A stretch of DNA of 14,280 nucleotides from an uncultured Clostridia bacterium (GTDB lineage Bacteria > Bacillota > Clostridia > Christensenellales > Aristaeellaceae): NCBI GenBank assembly GCA_946534455.1, contig CAMNCR010000142.1:1-14280 (forward strand). The letters are read 5' to 3'. Below, one piece after another: positions 1 to 7,803 of the stretch (within the stretch, counting starts at the first letter, position 1; every line of letters starts with the position of its first letter). The notes under the pieces were generated by a model. The model saw only the letters and a list, made by a program, of their open reading frames with translations, was not told the DNA's origin and searched no databases. Position numbers and translations under genes: made by a program.

Positions 1-31
1 CCTCCGGCAGCCGTTCCCGAATCACCCTCAT
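1..31 (-). CDS. ribF: Start of ribF, bifunctional riboflavin kinase / FAD synthetase (partial)
   Basis: Only the first ten codons lie in the window, reading MRVIRERLPE. The ATG at 29-31 overlaps the truB stop in an ATGA arrangement, and a GGAGG ribosome binding site ends 7 bases before it, inside the truB 3' end. RibF follows truB in this operon in many Firmicutes (B. subtilis ribC), and RibF proteins often begin with a short strand of the form M-x-V-I. If correct, the protein converts riboflavin to FMN and then FAD. Identity is inferred from position and the short N-terminus; the open frame and ribosome binding site are seen directly. The rest of the gene lies beyond base 1. Confidence 0.6.
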   Translation of the reverse strand, partial: MRVIRERLPE

Positions 32-942
32 GCTTCCGCCTCCGATGCTCCGCCCTCCGGAGCGATCTGCGCCCGCCAGCGCAGTGCCTCGCCTTCCCGC
101 TCCAGAATGCCCCAGAACTGATTTTCGAGATACAGCCGTGTAATCCCGGCCTCTTCGGGCGCGTCGCCCCGCAGGCTGCTCAGCTCCAGCCTGGCACCGG
201 CCTTCACCCACTTGCCCAGCCACGCGGGCGCGTCCATCCGGGGCAGGTGAGCCAGCGGCGCATCCGGCGCAATCAGGTGGTCCTCCAGCGAGCCGTCTTC
301 CGCCCAGGTCCGCGCCTGCTCCAGCGTCATGGACGTATCCAGCGTAAAAAAGCCGCTCCGGGTCCGCGTCAGGCTCCGCATATGGGCGGGGCATCCGCAG
401 GCCTTCCCCAGATCCTCGCAGAGGGTCCGGATGTAGGTGCCCTTTCCGCAGCGAACCCGCAGGGCCGCGCCGTGGTCCGGCGCCTCCCGCAGCACCTCGA
501 TCCCGTCAATGCGCACCAGGCGCTCGGGCACCTCCACCGTTTCTCCTCTGCGGGCCAGGGAATACAGAGGCTTTCCGCCTACCTTGATGGCGCTGTACAT
601 GCTGGGCCGCTGGACGATGGTGCCCTCCAGCGTCCGTGCCATGGCGCGAACCCGCTCCAGAGGAGGATAGTGATCCCCTGTCTCCAGCACCTGACCGGTG
701 GCGTCCTGCGTATCCGTCCGCGTGCCGAAGGCGATCACGGCTTCGTATTCCTTCTGCTTGTCCACCAGGTAATCAAAAAGCCGCGCCGCCTTTCCGATCA
801 TGATAGGAAGGACGCCCGCGGCTTCCGGATCCAGCGTCCCGGCATGACCCACTCTCTTTTCGCCCGTCAGGCGGCGCATGACCGCCACCACGGCGGCGCT
901 GGTCATTCCGGTCGGCTTGTCAATATTGAAAAAACCGTTCAT
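28..942 (-). CDS. truB: tRNA pseudouridine(55) synthase TruB
   Basis: TruB isomerises U55 in the T-loop of tRNAs to pseudouridine. The 304-residue length is normal for the family. The protein opens with the family's N-terminal strand (FFNIDKPTGMTS), followed by the catalytic motif GHAGTLDPEAAGVLP at residues 32-46, with the nucleophile Asp38. The substrate-loop segment RPSMYSAIKVGGKPLY and the motif GTYIRTLCEDLG further on are also typical. The C-terminal part after about residue 220 is the less conserved TruB C domain. The ATG lies 4 bp after the nrnA stop, with only a weak purine-rich ribosome binding site (AGAGAAG), so translation is probably coupled to nrnA. Its stop overlaps the following ribF start. 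Confidence 0.97.
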   Translation of the reverse strand: MNGFFNIDKPTGMTSAAVVAVMRRLTGEKRVGHAGTLDPEAAGVLPIMIGKAARLFDYLVDKQKEYEAVIAFGTRTDTQDATGQVLETGDHYPPLERVRAMARTLEGTIVQRPSMYSAIKVGGKPLYSLARRGETVEVPERLVRIDGIEVLREAPDHGAALRVRCGKGTYIRTLCEDLGKACGCPAHMRSLTRTRSGFFTLDTSMTLEQARTWAEDGSLEDHLIAPDAPLAHLPRMDAPAWLGKWVKAGARLELSSLRGDAPEEAGITRLYLENQFWGILEREGEALRWRAQIAPEGGASEAEA

Positions 943-946
943 CGCT

Positions 947-1933
947 TTACTTCTCTGTCTCCAGTTTCTGCTCCAGGGCCGCCACCACCACCGCGGTCGC
1001 CTCCCGCAGGGTGCCGGCCAGGGTGATGCCGGAGGCCTGGGGATGCCCGCCTCCGCCCAGGGACTTGGCTACATCGTCAATCCGCTGGGGCGATTTGGAC
1101 CGCAGGCTGAATTTGATCATCCCGGGTTCATCCTCCCGCGCCAGCACCGCCATTTGCGTGCCCACGGTTTCCAGCCCATAGTTCACGATGGTGTCCGCGT
1201 GCTCGTTGAGCGCACCGCAGTCCAGGAAATCCTGCCTGGAAAGCGTCATCACGGCGATGCGGCCCCCGCCCGCAAAGCGCAGATGCTCGATGGCCCGTCC
1301 CAGCAGCCGGAGCTGCTCCCGGCTCCGTTCGCGGAACAGGATCCGGCTCAGCTCGCTCAGCGGCAGACCTGCGCGCATCAGCTCGCTCATAATGGAAAAC
1401 ACCTCCGCGCTCGTGGCGGAAAAGGAAAAGTTTCCGGTGTCCGTGCTCATGCCCGTGTACAGGCACATGGCAATTTCCCGCGTCATCGGAACGCCCATCT
1501 GCCGCAGCTGTTCATAGACCAGCACGCTGGCCGCCGGCGCATATCCGTCCACGCTGTTGGTCTCGGCGAAAAGCGGATTGGTCGGATGATGATCAATCTG
1601 CGCGGTATGGGCGCACCGCTCCATCAGGGACCGGCCCGTGCCCAGCCGGGCAGGATCGCTTACATCCACCGCGAGGAAAAGGTCAAAGGCTTCCCCGCAG
1701 TCGGAGGGATTCCGGAAGGTTTCCACCCCCGGGAGCATGGCCAGGTTGTCCGGAATTTTGTCCTCACAGAACACGGACGGCTTTTTCCCCAGAGCCAGCA
1801 GCCCCAGGCGCATGGCCAGCGCGCAGCCGATCGTATCCCCGTCAGGATTGATATGGCTGCAGATGGCGATGCTGTCCGCCGCCCGGATTGCTTCCGCAAT
1901 CGCCTCAGGTTGTCTCCTCATCTCGCTGTTCAT
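947..1933 (-). CDS. nrnA: DHH/DHHA1 phosphoesterase NrnA (nanoRNase / pAp phosphatase)
   Basis: NrnA-type enzymes degrade 2-5 nt RNAs and dephosphorylate pAp with Mn2+. Metal-binding motifs are intact: HINPDGD (27-33), the VDVSDP segment near residue 92, DHH at 114-116, and the DHHA1 substrate motif GGGGHPQASG near 293-302. I start the gene at the ATG at 1931-1933, giving 328 residues, because a GGGGA site lies 5 bases upstream. A longer frame back to 1993 only adds sequence overlapping rbfA. A second ATG at 1919-1921 would leave 324 residues. The gene overlaps the rbfA 3' end by 29 bp, so translational coupling is likely. In B. subtilis nrnA is not in this operon, but its placement between rbfA and truB is common in other Firmicutes. 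Confidence 0.93.
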   Translation of the reverse strand: MNSEMRRQPEAIAEAIRAADSIAICSHINPDGDTIGCALAMRLGLLALGKKPSVFCEDKIPDNLAMLPGVETFRNPSDCGEAFDLFLAVDVSDPARLGTGRSLMERCAHTAQIDHHPTNPLFAETNSVDGYAPAASVLVYEQLRQMGVPMTREIAMCLYTGMSTDTGNFSFSATSAEVFSIMSELMRAGLPLSELSRILFRERSREQLRLLGRAIEHLRFAGGGRIAVMTLSRQDFLDCGALNEHADTIVNYGLETVGTQMAVLAREDEPGMIKFSLRSKSPQRIDDVAKSLGGGGHPQASGITLAGTLREATAVVVAALEQKLETEK

Positions 1934-2285
1934 GCTCTTCCCCTGTTCCCGCCGCGTCTGCCAGCAGGCTCGCAATATGAACCCCGTAGGCAATATTCCG
2001 GTCGCTGATAAAGCTCAGCTCCGGGCTGTAGCGGATGATCATTCTCCGGCCCAGAGAGCGGCGGATGTATCCCGCGGCGCTTTTGAGCGCCTGCATAAGC
2101 GGCTCCCGCTTGTCATCCTCCAGCACGCTGACATAGATTTTCGCATACCGGAGGTCTCCCGCGACATCCGCCCTCGTGATGGAAAAGGTTCCATCGATCC
2201 GGGGATCGCTCAGCTCCTCCCGGATGATGGCATCCACTTCCCGACGGACCTCCTCGGAAATCCGGTCGATTCTCTGATAACTCAT
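1905..2285 (-). CDS. rbfA: 30S ribosome-binding factor RbfA
   Basis: RbfA binds the immature 30S subunit near the 5' end helix of 16S rRNA and helps late maturation, especially in the cold. The 126-residue protein has the usual length and the family's start (RIDRISEEVRREVDAIIREELSDPRI), a KH-like core with the segment GDLRYAKIYVSVL, and GYIRRSLGRRMIIRYSPELSFISD near the C-terminus. The ATG at 2283-2285 overlaps the infB stop in an ATGA arrangement and has GGAGGAG 11 bases upstream, inside infB. A longer upstream frame is only the shadow of infB. The 3' end overlaps nrnA. The C-terminal tail is acidic (EEHEQRDEE). Confidence 0.95.
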   Translation of the reverse strand: MSYQRIDRISEEVRREVDAIIREELSDPRIDGTFSITRADVAGDLRYAKIYVSVLEDDKREPLMQALKSAAGYIRRSLGRRMIIRYSPELSFISDRNIAYGVHIASLLADAAGTGEEHEQRDEETT

Positions 2286-5233
2286 GTGCGCGGAATCTCC
2301 TCCATGATGTAGCACTCCACGATATCGCCTTCCTTGATATCGTTGTGTCCCTCCAGGCTCATGCCGCACTCATATCCTGCAGCCATTTCCTTCACGTCGT
2401 CCTTCAGATGGCGCAGGCTGCTCAGCTTGCCCTCGAAGACCACCACATTGTCACGCAGCAGGCGCACGCTGGCATTGCGCTGCACCTTGCCGTCCTGCAC
2501 ATAGCAGCCGGCGATGATGCCCGCGCCCGTGATCTTGAACACGTTGCGCACCTCCGCGTGACCCAGCAGCACCTCGCGGTATTCCGGCTCCAGCATGCCC
2601 TTCATGGCCAGCTCCATGTCCTCGATCGCCTTGTAGATGACCGTATAGAGCCGCACATCCACCTTGGCCTTTTCCGCCGTTTCCCGGGCGGAGGCATCCG
2701 GACGGATGTTGAAGCCGATGATGATGGCGTTGAAGGCGGAGGCCAGGTTCACGTCGTCCTTGGTGATGGCGCCCGCGGCGCTGTGCAGCACGCGGATCTT
2801 CACCTCGTCGCTGGACAGCTTCTCCATGGCCTGCTTCACGGCCTCCACGGAGCCCTGCACGTCCGCCTTGATGATCAGATTCAGGGTGGTAACCTTGCCC
2901 GCCTCGATGCTGGAGAACAGGTTCTCCATGCTCATCTTGGCCATGGTCGCCTCCCGGCTTGCCCGCAGCTTTTCACGGCGCTCGTCCGCCACCTGGCGGC
3001 TCAGCCGGTCATCGCCCACGGCGATCATTTCATCGCCCGCGCTGGGCACATCGTCAAAGCCCATGATTTCCACAGGCATGGACGGGCCGGCGGAATCGAC
3101 CCGCTCGCCCCGGTCGTTGATCAGCGCGCGCACCTTGCCGGACGCCATGCCGGCAATGATGCTGTCGCCCACGTGCAGCGTACCGTTCTGCAGAAGCACC
3201 GTGGCCAGCGGTCCGCGCGCCTTGTCCAGCTTCGCCTCGATGATGACGCCGCGGCCCAGCCGGTTCGGGTTCGCCTGCAGCTGCAGCATGTCCGCCTGCA
3301 GCAGGATCATTTCCAGCAGGTCCTCCACACCCATGCCGGTATGCGCGGACACCGGCACGCAGATCGTTTCGCCGCCCCAGTCCTCGCAAACCAGGCCATA
3401 CTGCGTCAGATCCTGCTTGACCTTTTCGGGATTCGCGTCCGGCTTGTCCATCTTGTTGATGGCGACGATAATCGGCACCTCGGCAGCCTTGGCGTGATTG
3501 ATGGATTCCACGGTCTGCGGCATGACGGAGTCGTCCGCCGCCACCACCAGCACCGCGATGTCCGTCGCCTGGGTGCCTCTGGCGCGCATGGCCGTAAAGG
3601 CTTCATGGCCGGGCGTGTCCAGGAAGGTGATCTGTCTGCCGTTCACATCCACGGTATAGGCACCGATGTGCTGCGTGATGCCGCCGGCCTCGCCCGCCGT
3701 CACCCGGCTCTTGCGGATATAGTCCAGCAGGCTTGTCTTGCCGTGGTCCACGTGACCCATGATGGTCACCACCGGAGGACGGGGCACCAGGTTCTCCTCC
3801 GCGTCGTCAAAGTCCTCGGCCACCAGCGCGGCCTCCGCCGTCTGCTCCTGCTTGCGTTCCAGCGTGATATCGAAATCGGAACAGACCAGCTGTGCCGTGT
3901 CAAAATCGATTTCGCTGTTGATGGTGGCCATGTTGCCGAGCATGAACAGCTTCTTGATGATCTCGCCCGCGGGCTTGCCGATTTTTTCCGTCAGATCCCG
4001 CACGGTGATCGTATCGCCGGCCATCGTCGCGGATTCAATCTTGATGGGCGCCATCATCTGCTGCGCGCTGGGCTTCTTGGATCTGGCGCGCTTGCCGCCG
4101 CGGATGACCTCATCGTCGTAGCCGTTGAAGCCGCTGTTTTTGCTGGCCTGCTTCCGGTTGCGGGTCACATGCTCCGGATCGTGCTGGCGGACATAGTTCT
4201 TCTTGTTCGGATCATAGTTGGACACCCGTTCCTTTTCCATGGGAACAGCCAGCTCCGGTCCGCGGCTGCGGGAACCGGCCTGCGGACGGGCACCATTGCC
4301 GAATCCTCCCTGAGGCCTTCCTCCCTGTGCGCCGCCCATGGGACGGCCGCCTCCCTGAGGACCCGCGGGACGGCCATACTGCCCGGGCTGACCCGCCGGA
4401 CGCCCATACGGACCCTGCTGGCCCGCCGGACGGCCGTACTGTCCCGGCTGACCCGCCGGACGTCCATACGGACCCTGCTGGCCCGCCGGACGGCCATACT
4501 GCCCCGGCTGACCCGCCGGACGCCCATACGGGCCAGGCTGACCCGCCGGACGGCCATAGGGCCCCGGCTGACCTGCCGGACGGCCATAGGGACCCTGCCG
4601 GGTTCCCGCAGCCTGGGGCTGCGGCCGGGGAGCGTCCCCCGGACGGCTGATAATCTGACCGATGGCCGGCTTCTTCGGCACCTCCGCCTTCGGAGCCTCC
4701 GCCTTCGGGGCCTCCGTCTTCGGCGCTTCCGTCTTCGGAGCTTCGGCCCTGGGCTTTTCCTGCGCAGCCGGCTTCTTTTCCTCCGGCTGGGCGGCAGGCT
4801 GCGGCGCCGCGGCGGGCTCGGCCTTCTTTTCTTCCTTCACAGGCACGGCGTCCGCCTTCGGCTCGGAGGCCTTCGGCTTCTCAGCGGGGGCTTCTGACTT
4901 GACCGCTTCCGCAGGGGTCTCCGGCCGCTTTTCATCTGCGGATCTGGCGGTCTTCTTTTCGGCCTCCTCCCGCATCGCGGCTTCCATGAGCTGCTTTTCG
5001 TCGTCATCCAGCATCGTGAATGCCTTCGTATGAGCAGACTGAACCCGAAGCTGTTCCTGCTGCTTTCTGCGCGCGGCTTCCTCTTCCTTCTGGCGATTCA
5101 TTTCCATATCCATTTGTTTGAGCGCGTCAAACAGAGAGTCAGCATTTTTCCTGACCCGTGTCGCCTGCTCCAGAATGCCGGAAGCTCCCTCCACCAGTTC
5201 CTTGGTGGCGTCCCTCAAGTTCATCTTCGCCAT
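2282..5233 (-). CDS. infB: Translation initiation factor IF-2
   Basis: IF2 is the GTPase that places fMet-tRNA on the 30S subunit and promotes 50S joining. I choose the ATG at 5231-5233 (MAKMNLRD, 983 residues), which has GGCGGAGGT 12 bases upstream; an ATG at 5264-5266 would add 11 basic residues but lacks a clear site. Regions in order: N-terminal helical domain; charged linker rich in Glu, Lys, Ala and Pro with PKTEA-like pentads; eight decapeptide repeats GPYGRPAGQP (see repeat entry); an IF2_N segment (ITVRDLTEKIGKPAGEI); and the G domain with GHVDHGKT (493-500), DTPGHE, NKMD (593-596) and SAHTGMG. Domains II to IV follow, ending with the EGDIVECY tail. Length is above the B. subtilis protein (716 residues) because of the linker. 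Confidence 0.97.
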   Translation of the reverse strand: MAKMNLRDATKELVEGASGILEQATRVRKNADSLFDALKQMDMEMNRQKEEEAARRKQQEQLRVQSAHTKAFTMLDDDEKQLMEAAMREEAEKKTARSADEKRPETPAEAVKSEAPAEKPKASEPKADAVPVKEEKKAEPAAAPQPAAQPEEKKPAAQEKPRAEAPKTEAPKTEAPKAEAPKAEVPKKPAIGQIISRPGDAPRPQPQAAGTRQGPYGRPAGQPGPYGRPAGQPGPYGRPAGQPGQYGRPAGQQGPYGRPAGQPGQYGRPAGQQGPYGRPAGQPGQYGRPAGPQGGGRPMGGAQGGRPQGGFGNGARPQAGSRSRGPELAVPMEKERVSNYDPNKKNYVRQHDPEHVTRNRKQASKNSGFNGYDDEVIRGGKRARSKKPSAQQMMAPIKIESATMAGDTITVRDLTEKIGKPAGEIIKKLFMLGNMATINSEIDFDTAQLVCSDFDITLERKQEQTAEAALVAEDFDDAEENLVPRPPVVTIMGHVDHGKTSLLDYIRKSRVTAGEAGGITQHIGAYTVDVNGRQITFLDTPGHEAFTAMRARGTQATDIAVLVVAADDSVMPQTVESINHAKAAEVPIIVAINKMDKPDANPEKVKQDLTQYGLVCEDWGGETICVPVSAHTGMGVEDLLEMILLQADMLQLQANPNRLGRGVIIEAKLDKARGPLATVLLQNGTLHVGDSIIAGMASGKVRALINDRGERVDSAGPSMPVEIMGFDDVPSAGDEMIAVGDDRLSRQVADERREKLRASREATMAKMSMENLFSSIEAGKVTTLNLIIKADVQGSVEAVKQAMEKLSSDEVKIRVLHSAAGAITKDDVNLASAFNAIIIGFNIRPDASARETAEKAKVDVRLYTVIYKAIEDMELAMKGMLEPEYREVLLGHAEVRNVFKITGAGIIAGCYVQDGKVQRNASVRLLRDNVVVFEGKLSSLRHLKDDVKEMAAGYECGMSLEGHNDIKEGDIVECYIMEEIPRT
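4355..4594 (-). repeat. Eight tandem 30-bp units in infB encoding GPYGRPAGQP
   Basis: Eight in-frame 30-bp copies lie end to end. Read from the IF2 N-terminal side they encode GPYGRPAGQP three times, then GQYGRPAGQQ and GPYGRPAGQP twice in alternation, then GQYGRPAGPQ. The alternation makes a 60-bp higher-order period in the second half, which suggests growth by duplication of a two-unit block. Third-codon positions vary between copies, so the array is not perfectly recent. The encoded segment is Gly, Pro, Tyr and Arg rich and surely disordered. It sits between the charged linker and the conserved IF2_N segment. Confidence 0.95.
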
Positions 5234-5291
5234 TCGACGTAAGTACCTCCGCCGTTTACCGGCCATAAAGTCATGTATGCCTGAACCGCCC

Positions 5292-5597
5292 TCAGCCCTC
5301 TGTCTGCAGGCAGCTGGTAACCTGTTCTGAAAAGGATCCTGACCGCAGGGCCATGGCCACTCCCGACCGCCCCGTCGCCTCCTGAATCAGCCCCTCCGGC
5401 AGGACTGCCATCTGGGTTTCCTGTGCTGCGCACAGGCGTTCGTACCTTTCCCGGGTGTTTGCGGATGCGCCCGCGTCCAGCAGCAGCACACCGCAGCCCT
5501 CCTGGAGAATCAGCTTTCGGCAGCCTTCCTCGCCGAAAACCGCCTGACCGGCCCGCACGCTCAGGCCCATCAGTCCCCTGAGCCTCTTCTCATCCAT
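5292..5597 (-). CDS. ylxQ: L7Ae-family RNA-binding protein YlxQ
   Basis: A 101-residue protein of the L7Ae/L30e/S12e fold, the family that binds kink-turn RNA in ribosomes and other RNPs. The start RLRGLMGLSVRAGQAVFGEEGC, the hydrophobic strand GVLLLDAGAS and the helix following (ANTRERYERLCA) match the family pattern. The gene sits between rnpM and infB, its usual place in Firmicutes. The ATG at 5595-5597 overlaps the rnpM stop by 8 bp and has AGAGG 6 bases upstream. The exact biological role of YlxQ is not established. About 58 bp separate its stop from the chosen infB start. Confidence 0.9.
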   Translation of the reverse strand: MDEKRLRGLMGLSVRAGQAVFGEEGCRKLILQEGCGVLLLDAGASANTRERYERLCAAQETQMAVLPEGLIQEATGRSGVAMALRSGSFSEQVTSCLQTEG

Positions 5598-5877
5598 CTT
5601 TTGCCTCTGAAGCCAGCCGCTCCATTTCCTTCGTCAGCCCGGCAGAGACCTCCTCCGTCAGGCTCACCTCCAGCTGACGCTCCAGCTGTCTTTGCCGGAT
5701 CGCCCTGCGAAGGCATTCCGCATCTCGGCAGACATAGGCGCCGCGGCCCGATTTTTTCCCGGTCGGATCCAGGGAGACCTCTCCCTCCGGGCTGCGCACC
5801 ACGCGGATCAGCTCCCGCTTCTCCTTCATTTCACGGCAGCCGACGCACATCCGCATGGGAATCTTTCTGGGTTTCAT
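5590..5877 (-). CDS. rnpM: YlxR/RnpM family RNase P modulator
   Basis: A 95-residue YlxR-family protein. It shows the family signature: RMCVGCREMKEKRELIRVVR near the start and GRGAYVCRDAEC in the middle. In B. subtilis the YlxR protein was shown to bind RNase P and reduce its activity, hence the name RnpM; it has also been reported to act as a nucleoid-associated regulator. Here the role is inferred from family membership. The ATG is 9 bp after the nusA stop, and the ribosome binding site AGGAGGG overlaps the nusA stop codon. Its stop overlaps the ylxQ start, so expression is probably coupled through the whole block. The C-terminus is a charged helix. Confidence 0.92.
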   Translation of the reverse strand: MKPRKIPMRMCVGCREMKEKRELIRVVRSPEGEVSLDPTGKKSGRGAYVCRDAECLRRAIRQRQLERQLEVSLTEEVSAGLTKEMERLASEAKDG

Positions 5878-5886
5878 GAACCCTCC

Positions 5887-7068
5887 TTACATCGTGTCGT
5901 CCTCGCCCTGCAGGCTGGTATCAAAGTCCATGGTGAAGCTGTCATAGGTCGGGGTTTCCACCTGGACATATTCCGCAACCTGTCCGTTTTCATCCACCAT
6001 GTCGTCCATTTCAGCGGCCTGGCTCTGGCTGCGAATATCGATCTTCCAGCCCGTCAGCTTCGCGGCCAGGCGGGCATTCTGGCCCTCCTTGCCGATGGCC
6101 AGGCTCAGCTGATTGTCCGGCACGATGACCCGGAAGGCCTTTTCATCCTTCGCCTGATACACGCTCAGCACATGAGCCGGATTCAGCGCGTTGGCTACAA
6201 ACTCCGCCGGATTGCTGGACCACTTGATGATATCGATCTTCTCGCCCTTGAGCTCCTGCACCACGCGGTCCACGCGGCCGCCCCGCTGGCCCACGCAGGC
6301 GCCGACGGGATCGATCATCAGGTCCGCGCTGTGCACGGCGATTTTCGTGCGGCTGCCGGCCTCGCGGGCGATGTTCTTGATGGTCACCACGCCGCCGGCG
6401 ATCTCCGGCACCTCCATCTCAAACAGGCGCTTGACCAGATTGGGATGGATGCGGCTGACGTACACCTGCGGCGTATAGCCCGCGCTCTGCGCGTTGCGGT
6501 GCACCTCGAGGATATAGACCTTGATATGATCGTCGTCGTGCAGCACCTCGCCGGGGATCATCTGATCCTTCTCCAGGACGCCCTCCGTCCGGCCCAGATC
6601 CACATAGGCCGCCTTCGGCTCAATCCGCTCCACGATGCCGGTCAGAATTTCGCTTTCCTTCTCCGCGTATTCATCGTAGATCTTGCCGCGCTCCGCCTCC
6701 CGGATGTGCTGAATGATGACCTGCTTGGCTGTCTGAGCGGCCACCCGCAGGAATCCGCTGGGGGTCACGTTGACCTCGGCGATGTCGCCCATCTGATAAT
6801 CCGGATTGATCTTCTGCGCGTCCGCCAGAGAAATCTGATTGGTGGGATCCTCGATTTCCTCCAGAATCAGCTTCCGGGCATAGACGGAAATCTCGCCCGT
6901 GCTCCGGTTGACGGTCACGTCCAGATTGTTGGGCGCAATCTCTCCCTTGGGCAGATTCTTCTTGTATGCAGCCTTCAGCGCCTCTTCAATGGTGTTGAAC
7001 AGCGACTCCTCGCTGATTTCCTTTTCCTTGGCCAGCAGCCTGATGGCTTCAACCACTTCAGATTTCAT
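5887..7068 (-). CDS. nusA: Transcription termination/antitermination factor NusA
   Basis: NusA binds RNA polymerase and nascent RNA, increasing pausing and intrinsic termination. The 393-residue protein has the N-terminal RNAP-binding domain (residues 1 to about 125), an S1 domain (about 136-190, ending near VYILEVHR), then KH1 (VGACVGQRGGRVDRVV, about 255-275) and KH2 (LSLAIGKEGQNARLAAK, about 320-340). It lacks the C-terminal acidic repeats of the E. coli protein, as usual in Firmicutes, but ends in a short acidic tail. The ATG has GGGGA 7 bases upstream and lies 45 bp after rimP. Its own leader carries a terminator-like hairpin (see 7650-7681), so it may regulate its own operon. Confidence 0.97.
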   Translation of the reverse strand: MKSEVVEAIRLLAKEKEISEESLFNTIEEALKAAYKKNLPKGEIAPNNLDVTVNRSTGEISVYARKLILEEIEDPTNQISLADAQKINPDYQMGDIAEVNVTPSGFLRVAAQTAKQVIIQHIREAERGKIYDEYAEKESEILTGIVERIEPKAAYVDLGRTEGVLEKDQMIPGEVLHDDDHIKVYILEVHRNAQSAGYTPQVYVSRIHPNLVKRLFEMEVPEIAGGVVTIKNIAREAGSRTKIAVHSADLMIDPVGACVGQRGGRVDRVVQELKGEKIDIIKWSSNPAEFVANALNPAHVLSVYQAKDEKAFRVIVPDNQLSLAIGKEGQNARLAAKLTGWKIDIRSQSQAAEMDDMVDENGQVAEYVQVETPTYDSFTMDFDTSLQGEDDTM

Positions 7069-7113
7069 GAACTGTTCCCCGCTTTCTCATCGTTGTCCGT
7101 CTCTTGTTCCGGC

Positions 7114-7623
7114 TTATTCCGCGTCATCCGCCATCCGGGCATCCTCCCCGGAAAGATCGACCTCTTCAATGCCCTCCATGTCCACCACCGGCTTCACCAG
7201 GGCGGCCGCCTTTCTGGGAATGGAAAGGGCTTCCCCGTTCCGCTCCAGCAGGATCATCCCCTCCTCCAGGCCGGTGAGCGTTCCCTGCAGCTGCTTTTCC
7301 CCGTTCAGGGCCCGGAACAGGCGGATTTCGACCTCGCTTCCCAGCGCGCGCTCAAAATCCCGATCCGTCTTCAGTGGCCGGTCCACCCCGGGAGAGGAAA
7401 CCTCCATAAAATCGAAATCGATATCCTCCACCAGGGGACGCACCGCCTTGTGATACCGCTCGCAGTCATCCAGGCTGATGCCGGATGGCTGATCGATATA
7501 CAGCCGCAGATACTTTCCCGTCGGCTCCTGATCCACGGTGATTTCCACCAGTTCGAACCCCATATCCTCCGCCAGGCGGGCGCACTTCGGCTCCGCCGAC
7601 TGGACACGTGATGCCTTCGCCAT
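7114..7623 (-). CDS. rimP: Ribosome maturation factor RimP
   Basis: RimP is needed for efficient 30S assembly around the S12/S5 region. The 169-residue product has the family pattern: LAEDMGFELVEITVDQEP, LRLYIDQPSGISLDDCERYHKAV, FMEVSSPGVDRPLKTDRDFERALGSEVEIRL, then the C-terminal SH3-like barrel (GTLTGLEEGMILLERNGE). Its length is slightly above the common 150 because of an acidic tail. I start at the ATG at 7621-7623; a TTG at 7645-7647 would add eight residues but has no ribosome binding site, and a stop lies directly before it. The ATG has only a weak site (GAGATAGGT), while a strong GGAGG lies about 50 bases upstream and serves a tiny frame (see findings). It is first in the operon. Confidence 0.94.
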   Translation of the reverse strand: MAKASRVQSAEPKCARLAEDMGFELVEITVDQEPTGKYLRLYIDQPSGISLDDCERYHKAVRPLVEDIDFDFMEVSSPGVDRPLKTDRDFERALGSEVEIRLFRALNGEKQLQGTLTGLEEGMILLERNGEALSIPRKAAALVKPVVDMEGIEEVDLSGEDARMADDAE

Positions 7624-7649
7624 ACCTATCTCACTCTTTCCAGGCAATC

Positions 7650-7681
7650 AAAAAGAGCGGAAACACAGACCTTCCTCCGCC
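7650..7681 (-). terminator. Weak intrinsic terminator / attenuator in the rimP-nusA leader
   Basis: On the minus strand GCGGAGG (7674-7680) pairs with TTTCCGC (7657-7663) around a 10-nt loop, giving 7 bp of which two are G-U; one further G-U pair extends it. TCTTTTT follows directly. The hairpin buries the strong GGAGG site. The stem is weak and the T run is interrupted, which is the kind of terminator that depends on NusA in B. subtilis. Termination here would stop transcription about 27 bases before the rimP ATG. Confidence 0.55.
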
Positions 7682-7803
7682 AACCGGATGGCTCATCCCC
7701 GCGGCTGCATCGCGCCCCGCGCAGGCCCGGGCCCAGTCGGCGTTCAGGCTGTCTCCACTCTTAACGGTAAACCCTTCTTTCAAGGCATACGCCACAATAA
7801 ACT

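Noticed and set aside
4327..4650. Plus-strand Pro/Asp-rich repeat frame, and the thought of a CRISPR-like array
   Set aside because: The 30-bp units are contiguous with no spacers and keep the infB frame, so this is a coding tandem repeat and its antisense reading.
2345..4897. Long plus-strand open frame of 850 codons opposite infB
   Set aside because: It is the antisense shadow of infB; the product is His/Leu/Arg-rich low-complexity sequence and has no start context.
7631..7798. A 54-codon minus-strand frame through the rimP leader, from a GTG near 7796
   Set aside because: It has no ribosome binding site at its start, resembles no protein and runs through strong hairpins. Only its last 11 codons, behind the GGAGG, are kept as a possible minicistron.
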